In this document: positions 46,618 to 59,524 of the stretch, piece by piece
Layout: the number at the start of each line of letters is the position of its first letter
Position numbering within the stretch: position 1 is the stretch's first letter
From: Phlebopus portentosus
Lineage: Eukaryota > Basidiomycota > Agaricomycetes > Boletales > Boletinellaceae
Assembly: GCA_037892935.1 (NCBI GenBank)
Contig: JAYXKI010000011.1
Span: forward strand, 1,054,001 to 1,118,000
Length of the DNA stretch: 64,000 bases
Direction of reading: 5' to 3'
Notes under the pieces: model-generated
What the model saw: the letters and a program-made list of their open reading frames with translations, nothing else
Told to the model about the DNA's origin: nothing
Database searches by the model: none
Position numbers and translations under genes: made by a program

Positions 46618-49600
46618 TCACGCTGTAGGGCCATGCTCGACAGCATCCTTACATCTCTCACATAGCGCTTCCGCTTCTGGGCGCGTATAAGTCCAACATC
46701 GCGGACACTTTCGTCGTCGAGCAGGTCGGACACGGACACCAAGCGTTTGCCAATCATCTTCTCCAACACCAGGCAATTCTACGGACCCAGTATGTGACCA
46801 CCAGTCGCCGTCCGTGCTGACCCCAAGCGAGCCCTCGTCGATCAACTCGACATCGGAGACGATGAACAGAGTTTTCAAAAAGTCGGCTGATGGTTGTGGT
46901 TCATATCAGCCTTTTGAGATATTCATTGAAAAGGATTGGCATGTGACTTACCATGACGAAGGAAGGTGTTTGCGACCACGTTATCCTCGGATAGCCAACT
47001 CGACATGACATCAGGTACGATAATGTCGACATCTGCCTCAAGGGAGCTTCCCAGTTTCCTAACCACGGGCAAACGAACTGAATTAAGCTGTTAAATGAAA
47101 AATATACAGACGCACTTCCCGCTACGAGCGACCTCAAGCAGTCCATTCACTGTATCGCGCAGCTTCAAAAGAATATCCATCTCATCAGCAACTTGGTCAT
47201 CGGCCCATTTCGAAGAGTCAGGATTATCCGTCTTCGCGCAATATGTTAGATATTATGGAAGCCGAAAGGAACAGGACGAGGAGATACACACCAGCGGTTT
47301 CCAAGGCTTTGAGAAGATAGAGGGTCCCTCGGACCTTTCAGTCTGAGCGCCATTGCGATAGTAGAATATCTCTTCGGCAAGGTGGGGTGTTATAGGAGCC
47401 AACATGTACACTAACGTTTCAAGGACCTTAATGTCGATCACACATTCAGGACCAGAATCGCAGACCAATGGATGAAGTCGAAAGGGTGTTACTTACTTGA
47501 TCCAATACTGCTACGACAGCCTGACGCTCGACACTGTCTACTCTGTTGGCGTACAGAATATCCTTTGTTATGTCGAAGTATAACGCGGAGAGGATGACGT
47601 TGCAAAAGTAAGTGATAGATTGAACAACTATATTCAAGACGCTTTCAGCAGATGAGTATACAGCAGAAGGAAAAGTCACACGAACCCCTTGCAAAGTTCA
47701 GATCCTTGTAGTACGTCCGGACGGATTGTTCCACCTTTAAGAGCTCTCTGAGGAGATATCTGTCTGCCTGTAGGAATCATTCAGGTAAATCCTAACGCCG
47801 ACTTCTCTGAGAAAACTTACAATGCTCAAGGTCGACATGTCGATTGATGAGAGTGTAGGCTGGTCTCTGCGTTCGCCGATGTTACCCAGCATGAACCTTG
47901 CAGTGTTACGGATCTTTCTCAGTGCTTCGGCAGATTGTGAAAGCACCTTGTGCCCTAAAGGTGCATCGCGCCAAAATTCTACAGAGGCGGCCCAGAATCG
48001 GAGTGCATCAGCTCCGTATGCGGGCTCTTTTTTCTTATCCTGGATAGAGCCGTACGTTAAGCAGTGAACTGAGGTCGTCTAATGACGATGGGGCTGACCT
48101 TCCCACCACGGATAATCGTCATAGGGCTAATGATATTCCCCAGGCTCTTGCTCATCTTCTTTCCTTCCTGGTCCAGGACCATCCCATGCGTGACAAGAGC
48201 TCCGTATGGCAGCACAAAATTGTCTTTGTCCTCAGCAGTCGATGCCACTGCTGTGAGCAACAAGCTCTGGAACCATCCACGATGTTGGTCAGAACCCTCG
48301 AGACATACATCCGCATATGCCTGCCGACCATCAGTACCAGATCGTAAGCCACGTTCAGCAAGAAGTGACCAGGAGCTTCCGCTATCAAACCAAACATCCA
48401 TCGTATCTGTGCCCTTTGTCCATTCTTCTGCCAGCTCGGAGTCACTCAACCCCTTTCTCAAGGAAGGAGGGATAAAGTCTATTACGGACCCATCCCACCA
48501 GTATTCGGGACCTTTCTCCTCTAGAACGGAAAGAATATGTGCGAGGGACTCAGGCGTGAGAACTGCTTCGCCTGTGGGCTTGTGGTGTAAGGAAGGAATT
48601 GGTACACCCCAGACGCGTTGCCGAGAAATACACCACTCGGAGCGTGAGCGTATGAAGGACTCGAGACGATTGCGAGCTGATTATAAAACATCAACGCGTA
48701 GTTAAGAATGGTATTATAGGGACATACACTCTGGAGGAACGAATTCGACATCCTTAAGCGCGGCTAGTGCTTCTTCTTTGATGGACTCTAAGCTTGTGAA
48801 CCACTGAGATGTCGCACTTCATAAGTGGAAGTCAGTAACTGGAACGCGAGTTCATGCCAGGTCAAATAGACAAACGTCACGATTATCGGCTTATCGGTCT
48901 TCCAGTCGTAAGGGTACCGATGCTTGATCTTTTCCTCTTTCATAAGCACACCTTTCATCTCCTTCAAGATATCTACGACTGCGTCCGTCCCTCCGATCAG
49001 AACGTCCAGTCCGACCAGTCGTTCTCCCAACTGAGGACCAACTACGTCGATGATACCCCTGCTATAGCATCCCTCGCCATCAACGTGACAAACGAGAGCG
49101 TTAGAGTCGTGCTCGCCGAGAAGTCCAAGTTCGCGGAAGGCTGTATAATCTTCTGCACCATGTGCAGCAGCGCAGTGAACAAGACCAGTACCTGAGTCAG
49201 GCGTGACATGTGGTGCTGCGATGATCCTAAACGGTGCAAACGATCGCGGCGTATCTGGAAATAATGGATAGTAGTATGCCCCGACCAAGTCCGACCCTGA
49301 AGCGATTAATTTACAGTAAGAATGTCAAGCTTTAGAGTGTGCGTTGCGGCCTAATACAGAGTAACTTGCGTACCTTTGAGAGAGAATACTTCTGACGCTT
49401 CACCAAAAATGGAGCTTAGAACAGACAGACGTTCTTTCGCGACTATAATTGTATCGCCGGACGTCATCTCCAGGACGCTGTAAATCATTTCCGGGTTGAC
49501 AGCAATACCCTGCATCATTCTTAGATCTGTGTAGTAAGTGTAAAGAGGTTGGTTGGTCACATACCATATTAGCTGTCAAGGTCCACGGTGTCGTCGTCCA

Positions 49601-50732
49601 AACCATCAGTTTGACAGACCGCTTCTTGTCCTTAAGTAAACTGGTTAAAGGAGATACTGAATTAACGCTCGAGGCATCCACGTTGAAGAGAACATAAACT
49701 GAGCGCGAGACATGGTCGTCGCGATAATTCAGTTCCGCCTCTGCCAATGCCGAGCGAGAAGACGGTGAAAAATGGACAGGTCGGTAATTCCTATAAATTA
49801 GCCCTAAAATTTTGTGAGTATACACTTCCCAGGCACAGGCGGTGAACAAACCTTTCTCGACCATTTTCTGAAACAATCGCAATTGACGAAGCTCGTATGT
49901 TCTATCTGAAAGGCGAACGTCAGCTTCTGAACGTTTAAGTTGCCCTTGACCATGCCTAAAGTCCGATAGGTCCCTTCCTTTCTCCAGTCTGCCATTATAC
50001 CCAGCTCCTGAAATTCGCCCTTCTGTGTCTCGATCTCACGTTCCGCGACAACTTTGGCTGCCCTACGTATGACATTGGCAGGCAACTCATGCGCTTCTTT
50101 CTATAATCCATGAGAAATTTTGGTCGCTTTACAAGCAACAGATACGTACTTTAAGTTCCTTCAGTGTTTTTGCCTCAATGGGTAACCCGTGGCAGTCCCA
50201 GCCTGGAATATAACTTTTGAGAGATCATAAAATCGTGAACCGCGATATTTCAAACGGGTCTAAGATGGTCGCTCGCATTAAAACAATAAACTCACTTGAT
50301 CTTTTGTCCCTGAAGTAGACGGAACCGGTTGATTAAATCTTTCAAGATTTTATTCATTGCATGACCTCATCATAATAGTAGTCTAAGAGTCGGGACGATA
50401 ATGATGGAGCTCAGCTCACCCATATGGAGGTTTCCATTTGCGTAAGGTGGGCCGTCATGGAGCACAAAAAGTGAGCCTTGTGCATTCTCTTCCTATTAAA
50501 TAGGTAAGTTGGAATACTGCCTCCTGTCACAGAGCAAGTGACTGACCTGCCACTTGTATAGTTCGCTCGTCGATTTTGCGCGAAATGGCAGCTCAGACTT
50601 CTGCGGGTCACACCATTGCGGAAATGGCGTTTTGGGGAGGCAGAGGGTCTTTGAATACGCCTTCGAGTTATCCGCCGCCCGTGTTGTCGCAGCCAGCGAG
50701 AAACGCCTACAACATAAACTCCATGCCGACAT
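46618..50732 (-). CDS. ISM1: Isoleucyl-tRNA synthetase, mitochondrial
   Basis: This class I synthetase charges mitochondrial tRNA-Ile. The N terminus [20 protein letters not shown] is basic and Ser/Arg-rich, typical of a matrix presequence. The HIGH region is [16 protein letters not shown] near 50420; the editing (CP1) domain has [13 protein letters not shown], and KMSKS occurs in [15 protein letters not shown] near 48150. The C terminus carries the bacterial/organellar IleRS zinc knuckle CPRCWTYTR...CERC, which separates it from the cytosolic enzyme. It is a large gene with many 45-70-nt introns; boundaries beyond the motifs were only partly resolved. It shares a ~300-bp divergent promoter with the cyclin gene. 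Confidence 0.9.
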
Positions 50733-51036
50733 AATCCCGTTGGCAATTATAAATTCTGAGTTAACGGCATGAAGATACGTGGACGGCAGCGATCTCACTC
50801 AAAGTGGTAAGAGTGAGAAAAAGAAAGTGTGACAGACGCGTTACGCGTTGCTTGGTGTTGTTTGGCGCGGTCGCGTTCGGTTCGTCTCTCTGCCACCCGT
50901 TAAATCGACGGCTAATATCCGAACCTTGTCTTCAGCCACTACCATCTCGTCTACTCATCATCCACATCGTCCACGACGGCTACGAGTTGGCATTGCCGGT
51001 GTTCCAGACGACTTTATTCTGCATATCTAAGCCGCC
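50733..51036. promoter_or_regulatory. Divergent promoter of mitochondrial IleRS and B-type cyclin
   Basis: About 304 bp between the two start codons. It contains CACTCAAAG and ACGCGTTACGCG near 50835-50850; an ACGCGT core is the sequence bound by MBF-type cell-cycle factors in yeasts, but no binding is shown here. Confidence 0.5.
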
Positions 51037-52968
51037 ATGCCGTCCAACATACCCGTAAGTTGATCGATCCACTGCCGGTGACGAAGTTCAACATTGTTGA
51101 CTATCTACGGCCTTTAGACGTTGCAGACCCGGCGGGTAACCCGGGTGACTCGTGCGACTGCCATGAAGGACAATGAGAATGCTAATGCTCGCCCGTCGCG
51201 AATCACGACTCGTGCAAAGCCACCTTCCTCTGCTGCGACTGGCGCAACTGCTCGGCCATCGGTTCTAGCTGATCCTGCCGCTCAAAAACGAAAGCGGGAG
51301 GCTCTGGGAGAGGTAACGGGAAAATCTGTGAATAACAGAGCCAGAAACGCTCATGCGGAGGCAAAAGGCAAGGGCAAGGAGACGACGACCAACATTCCGG
51401 TTAAACCTGTCAAACCTCCTTCTAATTCGACCACCTCGACAACAGTTTCTCGTGTTCCTCTACGCACTGTGACAACCAGAACCACAAAAAGTAATACTGT
51501 GCAATCGAAAACACAGAAGCTCGAGACCATCGTTGTTGAGCGTCCACGCCCTACCGTAAAGGCTTCGACGAAGACTGTTCCAAAGACAGTCCCAGTTGTC
51601 GAGATACCCGTTCATTCCCAGACCACGCGACGGGCCGCACGTACAGCTGCTTCCGCGACGACTACTGTTCGTAAAACAGTTCACAAGAGGGCTCCCGTTG
51701 CTCGTATAGAGGTCGGCATTGACGAAGAACCTGCATCTAAACGAAGAAAGACTTCATCAGAAATTGGGGATGAAATAATCGATGTCGGGGACCTAGCGCT
51801 TCTCGAGAACATTGTTGAAGAGTCAGAGCCAGTTCCTCCCGAAGAGGACGAAGTTGCTCCTGAGGCTGTTCAAGAGCAACCGGCTGAGCATGTCCAGGAC
51901 TGGGACGATTTAGATCGAGACGATTGGCAAGACCCTTGCATGGTCAGTGAATATACCGCCGACATTTTCAACTACCTTAGACATCTCGAGGTACAGTCAT
52001 CTGCATTCCTCAATTGTACTCAAAACTGAATTGTTTTCAGCAATTAACTATGCCAAATCCCAACTACATGGAGAACCAAAAAGAGCTCGCCTGGAAGATG
52101 CGGGGCATCCTCGTGGACTGGCTCATTCAAGTACATTCTCGCTTTAGACTGGTACCCGAGACGTTATTCTTATGCGTCAACCTAATCGATCGTTTCCTCT
52201 CAGCGCGTGTTGTGTCTCTTGCGAAGCTTCAATTAGTAGGGGTCACGTGCATGTTCATTGCCGCGAAAGTGGAAGAGACCATCGCACCATCCGTCACAAA
52301 CTTCATCTATTGTACGGATTCTTGTTATACCGAGCAGGAGATACTGCAAGCCGAGAAGTACATTCTCAAAACACTCGACTGGAACCTCAGCTACCCGCCA
52401 CCGTACAACTTCTTGCGGCGCATCAGCAAAGCGGACGAGTACAATGTTCAAACACGAACGCTCGGAAAATATTTCTGCGAAGTCGGGTGTCTTGAGTGGC
52501 GTTTAATAGCTGCTCCACCGTCTTTATTAGCTGCATCTGCAATGTGGCTTGCGCGTCTCGTACTTGACTGTCCAGACTGGGTACTCTTCACCTTATTTTT
52601 GGGGAGAACTGTATTGAACTCTCCTTTCCCAGACTCCGAATCTTCGACATTTCTCATCGTATCCTGAAGAAGCATTATTACCGACCGCGAATCTCATGCT
52701 AAACTATATCTTGAAACCGATTGCGCACGAGTCGTTTTTCAAGAAATATGCGTCCAAGCGTTTCATGAAGGTCTGTCCTGCTCTATTGCAATCCTCCTAT
52801 TTTCGCTAATAGTTTGCCTAGGCAAGTGTCTTCGTACGCGAATGGGCTCTTGAGCGATGGCAAGAGCGAACTTTGGTGGACCTCGAAGCGGATCTGCCTC
52901 AACTCAAGGCAGCAGCGCGACAACATGCCTTAGAACTCGCAGCTCTACAGGAAGGTCGTGTCGTATAA
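51037..52968 (+). CDS. G2/mitotic B-type cyclin
   Basis: This is a regulatory subunit of the mitotic CDK in the nucleus. A six-codon first exon (MPSNIP) joins a long basic, disordered N terminus. REALGEVTGKSVNN matches the RxxLxxxxN destruction box for APC/C degradation, and Lys-rich stretches follow. The cyclin N domain has ELAWKMRGILVDWLIQVHSR, LVPETLFLCVNLIDRFLS and LVGVTCMFIAAKVEE. The cyclin C domain has DWNLSYPPPYNFLRRISKAD, MWLARLVLDCPDW and YPEEALLPTANLML. The end QHALELAALQEGRVV is helical. Five exons are read, all in frame. Relatives are Cdc13 and Clb proteins. Confidence 0.92.
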
Positions 52969-54427
52969 ACGGGCAGATGTGGCAAGAAACTGTATCAGCA
53001 ATATATTATGAACGCTTTTGCTCACGACGCGAAATGCCCTTCCTTCCCCGTAATCATTTCGTTCGTCTTATGCGGATTACATGGAATATTCTTCACCGCC
53101 CACCTTCCTATACCTCTTCGCTTCGATTCGCACTGCATCTCTTCGCATCGCATTGCTGTATATCATTGCAAACAGAACAATAATCTATTAGCATCCGTTC
53201 AACCAAGAAATTAAGCGCTATGCCCGGGATCGTTCCCAATGCTTGTACATGTTTCCTTTCTTTTATATTATGCGTTTATCGTTTTGTCGTAAATGTTTCG
53301 CATTGCATGTCTTTATATTCTTAAAAATATTACATACACTTTACCTCGTCTTTCCGAGAGGCTCTCATGGCTTAGAAGGGAGGGGTCTGAGCGGCTTCCG
53401 ACTCTGTCGGTCACGGTGGGATTGAATAGAGTTACGACTAGGCTGTTCGTCATAGTTCAGTTCAACCCGTCTAGTCAGCTAGGTTTTTTAGTTTCTAACG
53501 GTCTGGCGCCCATAGTCCACGTTTCCGACAACCCTGGTGCGAATCCAAATTCCCGGCCGCCTCTTACACAACCTTACCAATCGCTTAGGCCTCGTTTCAC
53601 CCCAGATGGGAAACAGTTGCTTTCCGTAATGATGCGACGAATTTGTAGTTCTCCTTGTTGTTGGACGTCTTCGAATGTCAATGCCGAGTAGGAAAGGTGC
53701 GCGCTCTGTGTTTGAAATGGATGGTATAGATCTTGCGGAGTAAGAAAGGTACGAGGCGTGCAGACTGCATTGTTGCGCGGTTCGCAGATAAGCAAGTACT
53801 TCACGCACGCACAAAAAATGAGTTCAGGAATCCCTTCCGTCTTGAGCGCACCTAGCCTTTTTAGTTCTTTTTCGAAAGGTGCGGGTCTGATTTCCTGCGG
53901 AAGCAGTTTCTGCTAGGTACTGTTGCCAAGCTAAGTTATTACCTGTGTCTTTCAACATGCCTTTTTAGGTTGAAACATGAGCAAATTGTTGGAGGTGCAG
54001 GAGGGTGTAGATTGTTTGAGCTGAACTGAACAGCGAATATGCTGAGGGACTTCATCGGTGAATTTTCTTCCGTCTCTCCGTGCTACGGCAATCCGGCGTG
54101 ACCCTATCAAGCAAGCTCACAATTGGCTCGCCATAGCACGGGGTCGCGAACCCCCAAAATTTAGAACGGTTAAGGATGAATGGGTTTCTTAAATGACATA
54201 AAATGTTCTTGTTTCGAATTCCTCGCCTCTGGCACGAATTGTACACCGACATCGGTGCTTTTGTCCCACGAGGGCTTTAACGGCACTTCATAACACCCCT
54301 GTTAAGTCTTACACTCCTGCTCTCCATCAGTTCGCCGTGAGAGCATCAGTTTCTTCGATTTCTACCGAATCCCGTCGCAAGCAACACGCACTCCAAGAAC
54401 CTTATAAGCCCTAACAATCAAACCGTG
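52969..54427. other. Gene-poor stretch, no gene seen
   Basis: The first part is probably the cyclin 3' UTR. Open frames on both strands near 53290-53810 overlap and resemble nothing known. GGTGCGAATCCAA at about 53536 was checked as a tRNA B box and no cloverleaf was found. Confidence 0.45.
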
Positions 54428-56474
54428 ATGGCTCCCCCCGTGAGATTGCGTCCGCGTTTGTCCACGATGTCTTTCCCGTCTTCTCCAGTTTACGAGAACC
54501 TGTTTCACCGCCGGGCTGAGTTTTCTCTCAATGTGGTTGTTGTTGGGGGCAGTATAGCCGGGCTCTCCGCGGCGTATAATCTCAAGCAGGCTGGACATGA
54601 TGTTCGTGTGCTCGAAAAATCAGATGGAGAACTCAAGGTGCGGGAATTCTACCACATCTGAAATTCTCGTACCTTCTTTGCGAATATTGGTTCATCTCAG
54701 TTCAGCGCTGGAGTTCGCGTACCCCCGAATATGGCGAAACTGATGATGCACTGGGGAATAGGGGAGCAGCTGCGAAGGAAGTCCGTGACATGTCCTAAAA
54801 TCGACTTTATAGATGGTGAGTCCTCTTTTCAAAATTTCCGGCTATACGAATGAGGCTGATTACGTGCATTTGACGGCCGGTCCTTCCATGATTTAAATTC
54901 GAAAATGCTGAGATAGACCTGACTGGGGAACGCCTGGCTATCATCGCGTACCATAAAGAACTGATGAAGGAGTTGCAAGCTGACGTTTATAACCTTCCTG
55001 TAAGTTTCCCACGCCGCTTTCTCTGACTGCTATTTGCATTTGCTAACTATAGCGAATCCTGCTTCCCTTCTCTCAAACTCAAACAGTATGCCGATCTTCA
55101 TGAGATGATCCGTGATCTTGTCCTCCGATCCGGTGTGAAAATTGATTATAACGTGACTGTGGTGGATGTAGACGTAGATGCCCCATCTGTATTGTTGGAA
55201 AGCGGCGAAACGATCCATGCAGACTTGATTGTCGGAGCTGATGGTGCACATAGCCTCGTACGACAGAAGCTTGTTGGTCACAAAGAAAAGCAAGAAGTTG
55301 GGTTTCAAACCGCACAATTGTGAGTGATTGGGGCCCACTGATATGTGCCAAACGGACGATCGTTGATTATTATGTAGCTTCCTGATCCCTATAAATAAAC
55401 TACGAGACGACCCACTACTAGCGCCTCTCATAAAAGATGGCACGGTAAGCGGAATTCTGTTCTCTTTCCCTGTAGATTAAATTTTCACACGGAAGCTTAG
55501 TGGTCACTGTGGACTGGAACCTTACGATGCATTCTGGGCTATGTCGCAGTAAGCTATTCTTCGAAGTTTCTCAAATTTGCCTTATCAAGATATTTATGTT
55601 TGCTGGGACTTAGTCTCCTGAATACTATGCGATGAGCTGGACTGCACCTGAATCGAGCACGAGGCCTGGGTGGACAGAGACTATCCCATTACGGCGTTCA
55701 TACTTTTCTGATGCGGAGGAAAGGTCGGTGTATGTTACGTATAATCAGACACGTTATGAACGGATGTATAATCCAGATTACAACGACTCGCCTCATTTCT
55801 CGATCAAGGAATTGAGACCCAGCATCTCATTCAGGAATCTCTTGAAAGTTGGTATTCCGACAAAGGGAAAGTCGTGCTCGTCGGAAATTCAGTTCATGTC
55901 ACCAACGTACGAATGACGATGAAAATAACTTACCTAATTATCGGTACTGATGGCATTTGTTTCGCAGCCCGGTTCGATGAACGAAGCGGCATTATCGGTA
56001 GAAGATGGTGCAGTTCTCGGTAGCCTTCTGTCCCGACTCCGCACGAATTCCACGGAGGAAATTCTGCGATTCCTCGCAGCTTACCAAGAAGTTCGACAAG
56101 GCCATTGTGTCGCGATCTTGCAGACTGATGTGGAACTTCTGACATTCTCCTCCCTACCTCCCGGGCCGGCTCGAGACGAGCGGAATGAGGGGTTTAAAAA
56201 AACTTCTCAGAATCAGGCACTCGACTGGGAAAACGTGGACGAGGACGTACTGCGTAGCGCTTGGGAAGAGTTCCGTAGCTCCTTCGGGTATGAAGCGTAC
56301 GACGCTGCTGACGATTGGTGGATTGACTGGGGCGTGTTGGTGCTGCGTCTTGGTTCTGTCGTTGCTGCCGAGAGTGACAGCGGCAGTGAAAATGGGACCC
56401 AATCAAGGGGTGCACGCACGTCCATTATAAACGGGCTTCAGAAAGAGACCATTGTCACTACCATTGAAAACTAG
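54428..56474 (+). CDS. FAD-dependent monooxygenase (class A, second copy type)
   Basis: This putative aromatic or terpenoid hydroxylase starts at ATG 54428 (or the inner MSFPSS). The FAD loop is NVVVVGGSIAGLSAAYNL, then VRVLEKSDGE, FSAGVRVPPNMAKLMMHWGI, and the middle motif LIVGADGAHSLVRQKLVG. After several introns come FLIPINKLRDDPLLAPLI and TWSLWTGTLRCILGY, then KVVLVGNSVHVTNPGSMNEA. This last position normally reads GDAAH, so the Asp that binds FAD ribityl is Asn here. The C terminus is long and hydrophilic with WWIDWGVLVLR. It lies 3 kb upstream of the UbiA-family gene in the same direction, so it may belong to the same pathway. Confidence 0.8.
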
Positions 56475-59400
56475 GCTGTGCTATCTCGTGGTCGCGTTTA
56501 CCGCAGGCCTATCTCCTCATTGTCCGGTCTGTAGCTATCATTCCCACCTGCTTTTTAGACCCTTGCTGTGCCGTCATTTTTACCTGCTTTTTCACCTATT
56601 ATATAGAATGTACAATAACCGTCCCCATCTACACGCACAATGGTTTTTATTATGATTAGGAAGTTACGGTTGCATCTTCACCATGACACGCTATCAAACG
56701 TCAAATACCTTGTTTCTAATATTCCATATCCTTCAGCTGAGGGCTTATATTTATTGGATAGAGTACTCTCCGCATACTCTCTGCAGTTTCAACAGATTCC
56801 TGACACAATACGTGGAAGTCGACAGAGCATCTTTGCGACTTTGCATGGTCGGCATCACGGCTACGAAGCCATAAGTCCTCCTACAGTTTCTCGGGACATG
56901 AGAACACCAAGAGCCAATTTAGTACAAGAGGAAAAGGTTCATCGGTGTAGTTGGCGCTATCCAGACATTTCCTACCAGTTTATCCCTTTCTCCGAGACGC
57001 ATGTGTGCCACGCCATATGCCTTAGAGAAAGAAAATTCGTCGTTCTTACTGTACCTAAGATAGTGATGATGGATATTTTAAGGTTCCTTATTGCATTAGA
57101 CCCCTTGAACCGACGGCTCGTGCATAAAAGATTATTAAGGGTATATCGAGTAGGGACGCGGTTATCTCGACGAAAAGCGGACATAGCCGAAGCTCAAATC
57201 GACCCTCGGTGACTGCTTGGACAGCCGCTGATAACATCAAGGAAGTCGGTTTGTGTATCACCTGGAAGGTTCAACAGGATGGGAGCTTCGCGAGTGAACA
57301 CATTAGGCACCCGTCACCGAGCACACCGAGCACCGAAAGAAGCTCACCCTGTCTTTTCCCTCGAACAGGGTTCAGGAAAACATTTCTTCATCGCATGCGG
57401 ATCAACGCGAAGAGTATATGTTCGCGAACCGCTAACCAAAGTATACCGGTGGCTCATGCTATCTGTGAGACCAGAAATGTCTCTTAGTTAGGAACAATTG
57501 AACACCTATGAAGAAAACTGCGAACCGCGCATTCATCATCAATGAATCCCGGCCCAGAACGTGCGGAAATTCACAAAGTCCAATCCAATGTTTGCAACAA
57601 TGACACCTAAGAAAGAACATGATACTTACTGTCGATAGTTGAAAAATCTTGACGGTCGTATTTGGTTTTTGATTGCTTCCGTAGAATCCGTACCTCGTGG
57701 CTGTTAAATTTTACTTTTTTAGGCAGGAAGATTTCTATGTGACATGTCACGATACGTTGAGAATATTATGTAACTTCAATCAGTTTGTCCCTTGAGTTCC
57801 AACAATTCATCACCGACCGCTTGACTTGCGAGCACTCACCGGCGCTCCGATATGCGGCATTGTATATGCGTAACTCAATCGCTTGGCTTTCTTGTCTGTT
57901 GTTGGAAAACATGTGCCAAGTGCCTAACTTCACAGCGACGTGCTTATTGCTCAAACTTCTAAGGGAATCCGGGTTGGATCTCTCGTAACTATGACCCGAA
58001 AGAACTGACTGCGGGTAATGAGAATATCTGGAGTCACCCTCAGGGAAGATGCTAGGGGATAATCGTGCTCAGATTATGTTACACCGTGCTCAATCGCACT
58101 CACCGAGCTGGAAGGGACATAATTTCTCTCGACGAATATTCTGACGGCCGCAAAATTTCTGAGATGAGCTGCTTATGGCGGTTACCGGATATTCTTACTG
58201 CGCCGATTGAGTATGCAATGCCTTATCCGAGTTCTACAGGGGTATTATCGTTGGGCTGCTCGTAACGTGTGCTTCGCCTTTCAACGCTTCCGGCTAGACC
58301 GGTCTCCGCAATCGCAAACTAGTACGTCTAGTCATTGATGATTACTGGCTTAGGCTGGCCTGTAATTCTTTCGCCAGATATTCGCTCAAAGATTGGATCT
58401 GCAGCACGACTGGCAGAAAGAATTTTCGAGACGTCTTCTTTTCTCTCGGTACCTCTTTCTTGCGTAGCGTCCTTGTGCCCTGTATTCCTTTATCGATATC
58501 GCAGCATTCTGAGTGGAATGCTCCATGACCTGCGCCCTCCTCAGTCCCCGATTTCTGGCTCGTACGTGCGGCAATACGTTTGTGGCGCCCAGAATACTAA
58601 CGTGACTTGTCATATAGTGGGACGTCTTCCTCGGACTTACGTACGCAAACAACAAACGGTTCGTTCCGACGACACATTCGCGGAACTGTTTGCCTCGACT
58701 GGGCATTGGTTAGTACTCCAATGCGCGTTAGAATATCTTGAAGGCAAGGACGTGCAGGTGTCGAATCGCGAATTTCTTAAACCGAAACACCAAATTGCAC
58801 TGATACCACCATTGTTTGGTGCGCTACCACGTTGTGTCGGACACACTTATGTCCCGTCTGCAGGAGTGCGGTCGAAAACCTTGCCTTGATGGTGACAAGA
58901 TTGCTGACTTCAAGAAAGTAGCCATTAGTTGGCAGAGCGCGGCATAGACTGACTCAGATCTTATTTCTATTTAGACTGTCATAACCACTTTAGCGCTTTC
59001 CTTCATCCAAAACTAGTCTCCTAACAACTCTGACATAGATTCGTATGGCAACTAAATAACAGGAAAACACGAGTTCACATTCCTTTTGGTGAGACAGTCG
59101 GTTTCCCTTAGGGTCTCCGATGACAAGACAAATTTCGGTGTATCTGTCGGGTTTGAGCTAAGCGACGGCACGGCACGCCGTTAATACTCGTGGACCTGAT
59201 GTAAGAGAGACTAGATTCTTCTCGCGCCAATCTCCCATGAGATCTCACCTGATGGCTCTTCGAATAGAGGATGCACGCCCCTTTTCTCTTTACGGACATG
59301 TACGAATTTTTGACGTACACGGTGCTTCTGGACGCACCTCTCAGAGGCAATCATGATGCGCTATGATTTCAGTTTCTGTCTACACTGCTCATGGCTATAG

Positions 59401-59524
59401 GTAGTTGCCATATAAGCTGCACCGCTTGGAATTGGAGGCCCGGCTTTACTTGGATCTCAAATTGCCCACAAACCTCTTCCACTCCCCTTGCGAGTCATCA
59501 CAGGCAAAAGTAGTCGACGAGTTC
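56475..59524. other. 3-kb gene-poor stretch with unassigned frames
   Basis: Plus-strand frames of 190 codons (56640-57212, starting MVFIMIRKLRLHLHHD) and 184 codons (58335-58889, starting MMITGLGWPVILSP) exist but match nothing I know. They have no obvious introns and could be chance or lineage-specific. A shorter frame at 57279-57491 reads GKHFFIACGSTRRVYVREPL. No repeat ends were found. Confidence 0.4.

Noticed and set aside
53520..53560. tRNA-like B box GGTGCGAATCCAA
   Set aside because: No matching A box, acceptor stem or anticodon arm at the right distance.
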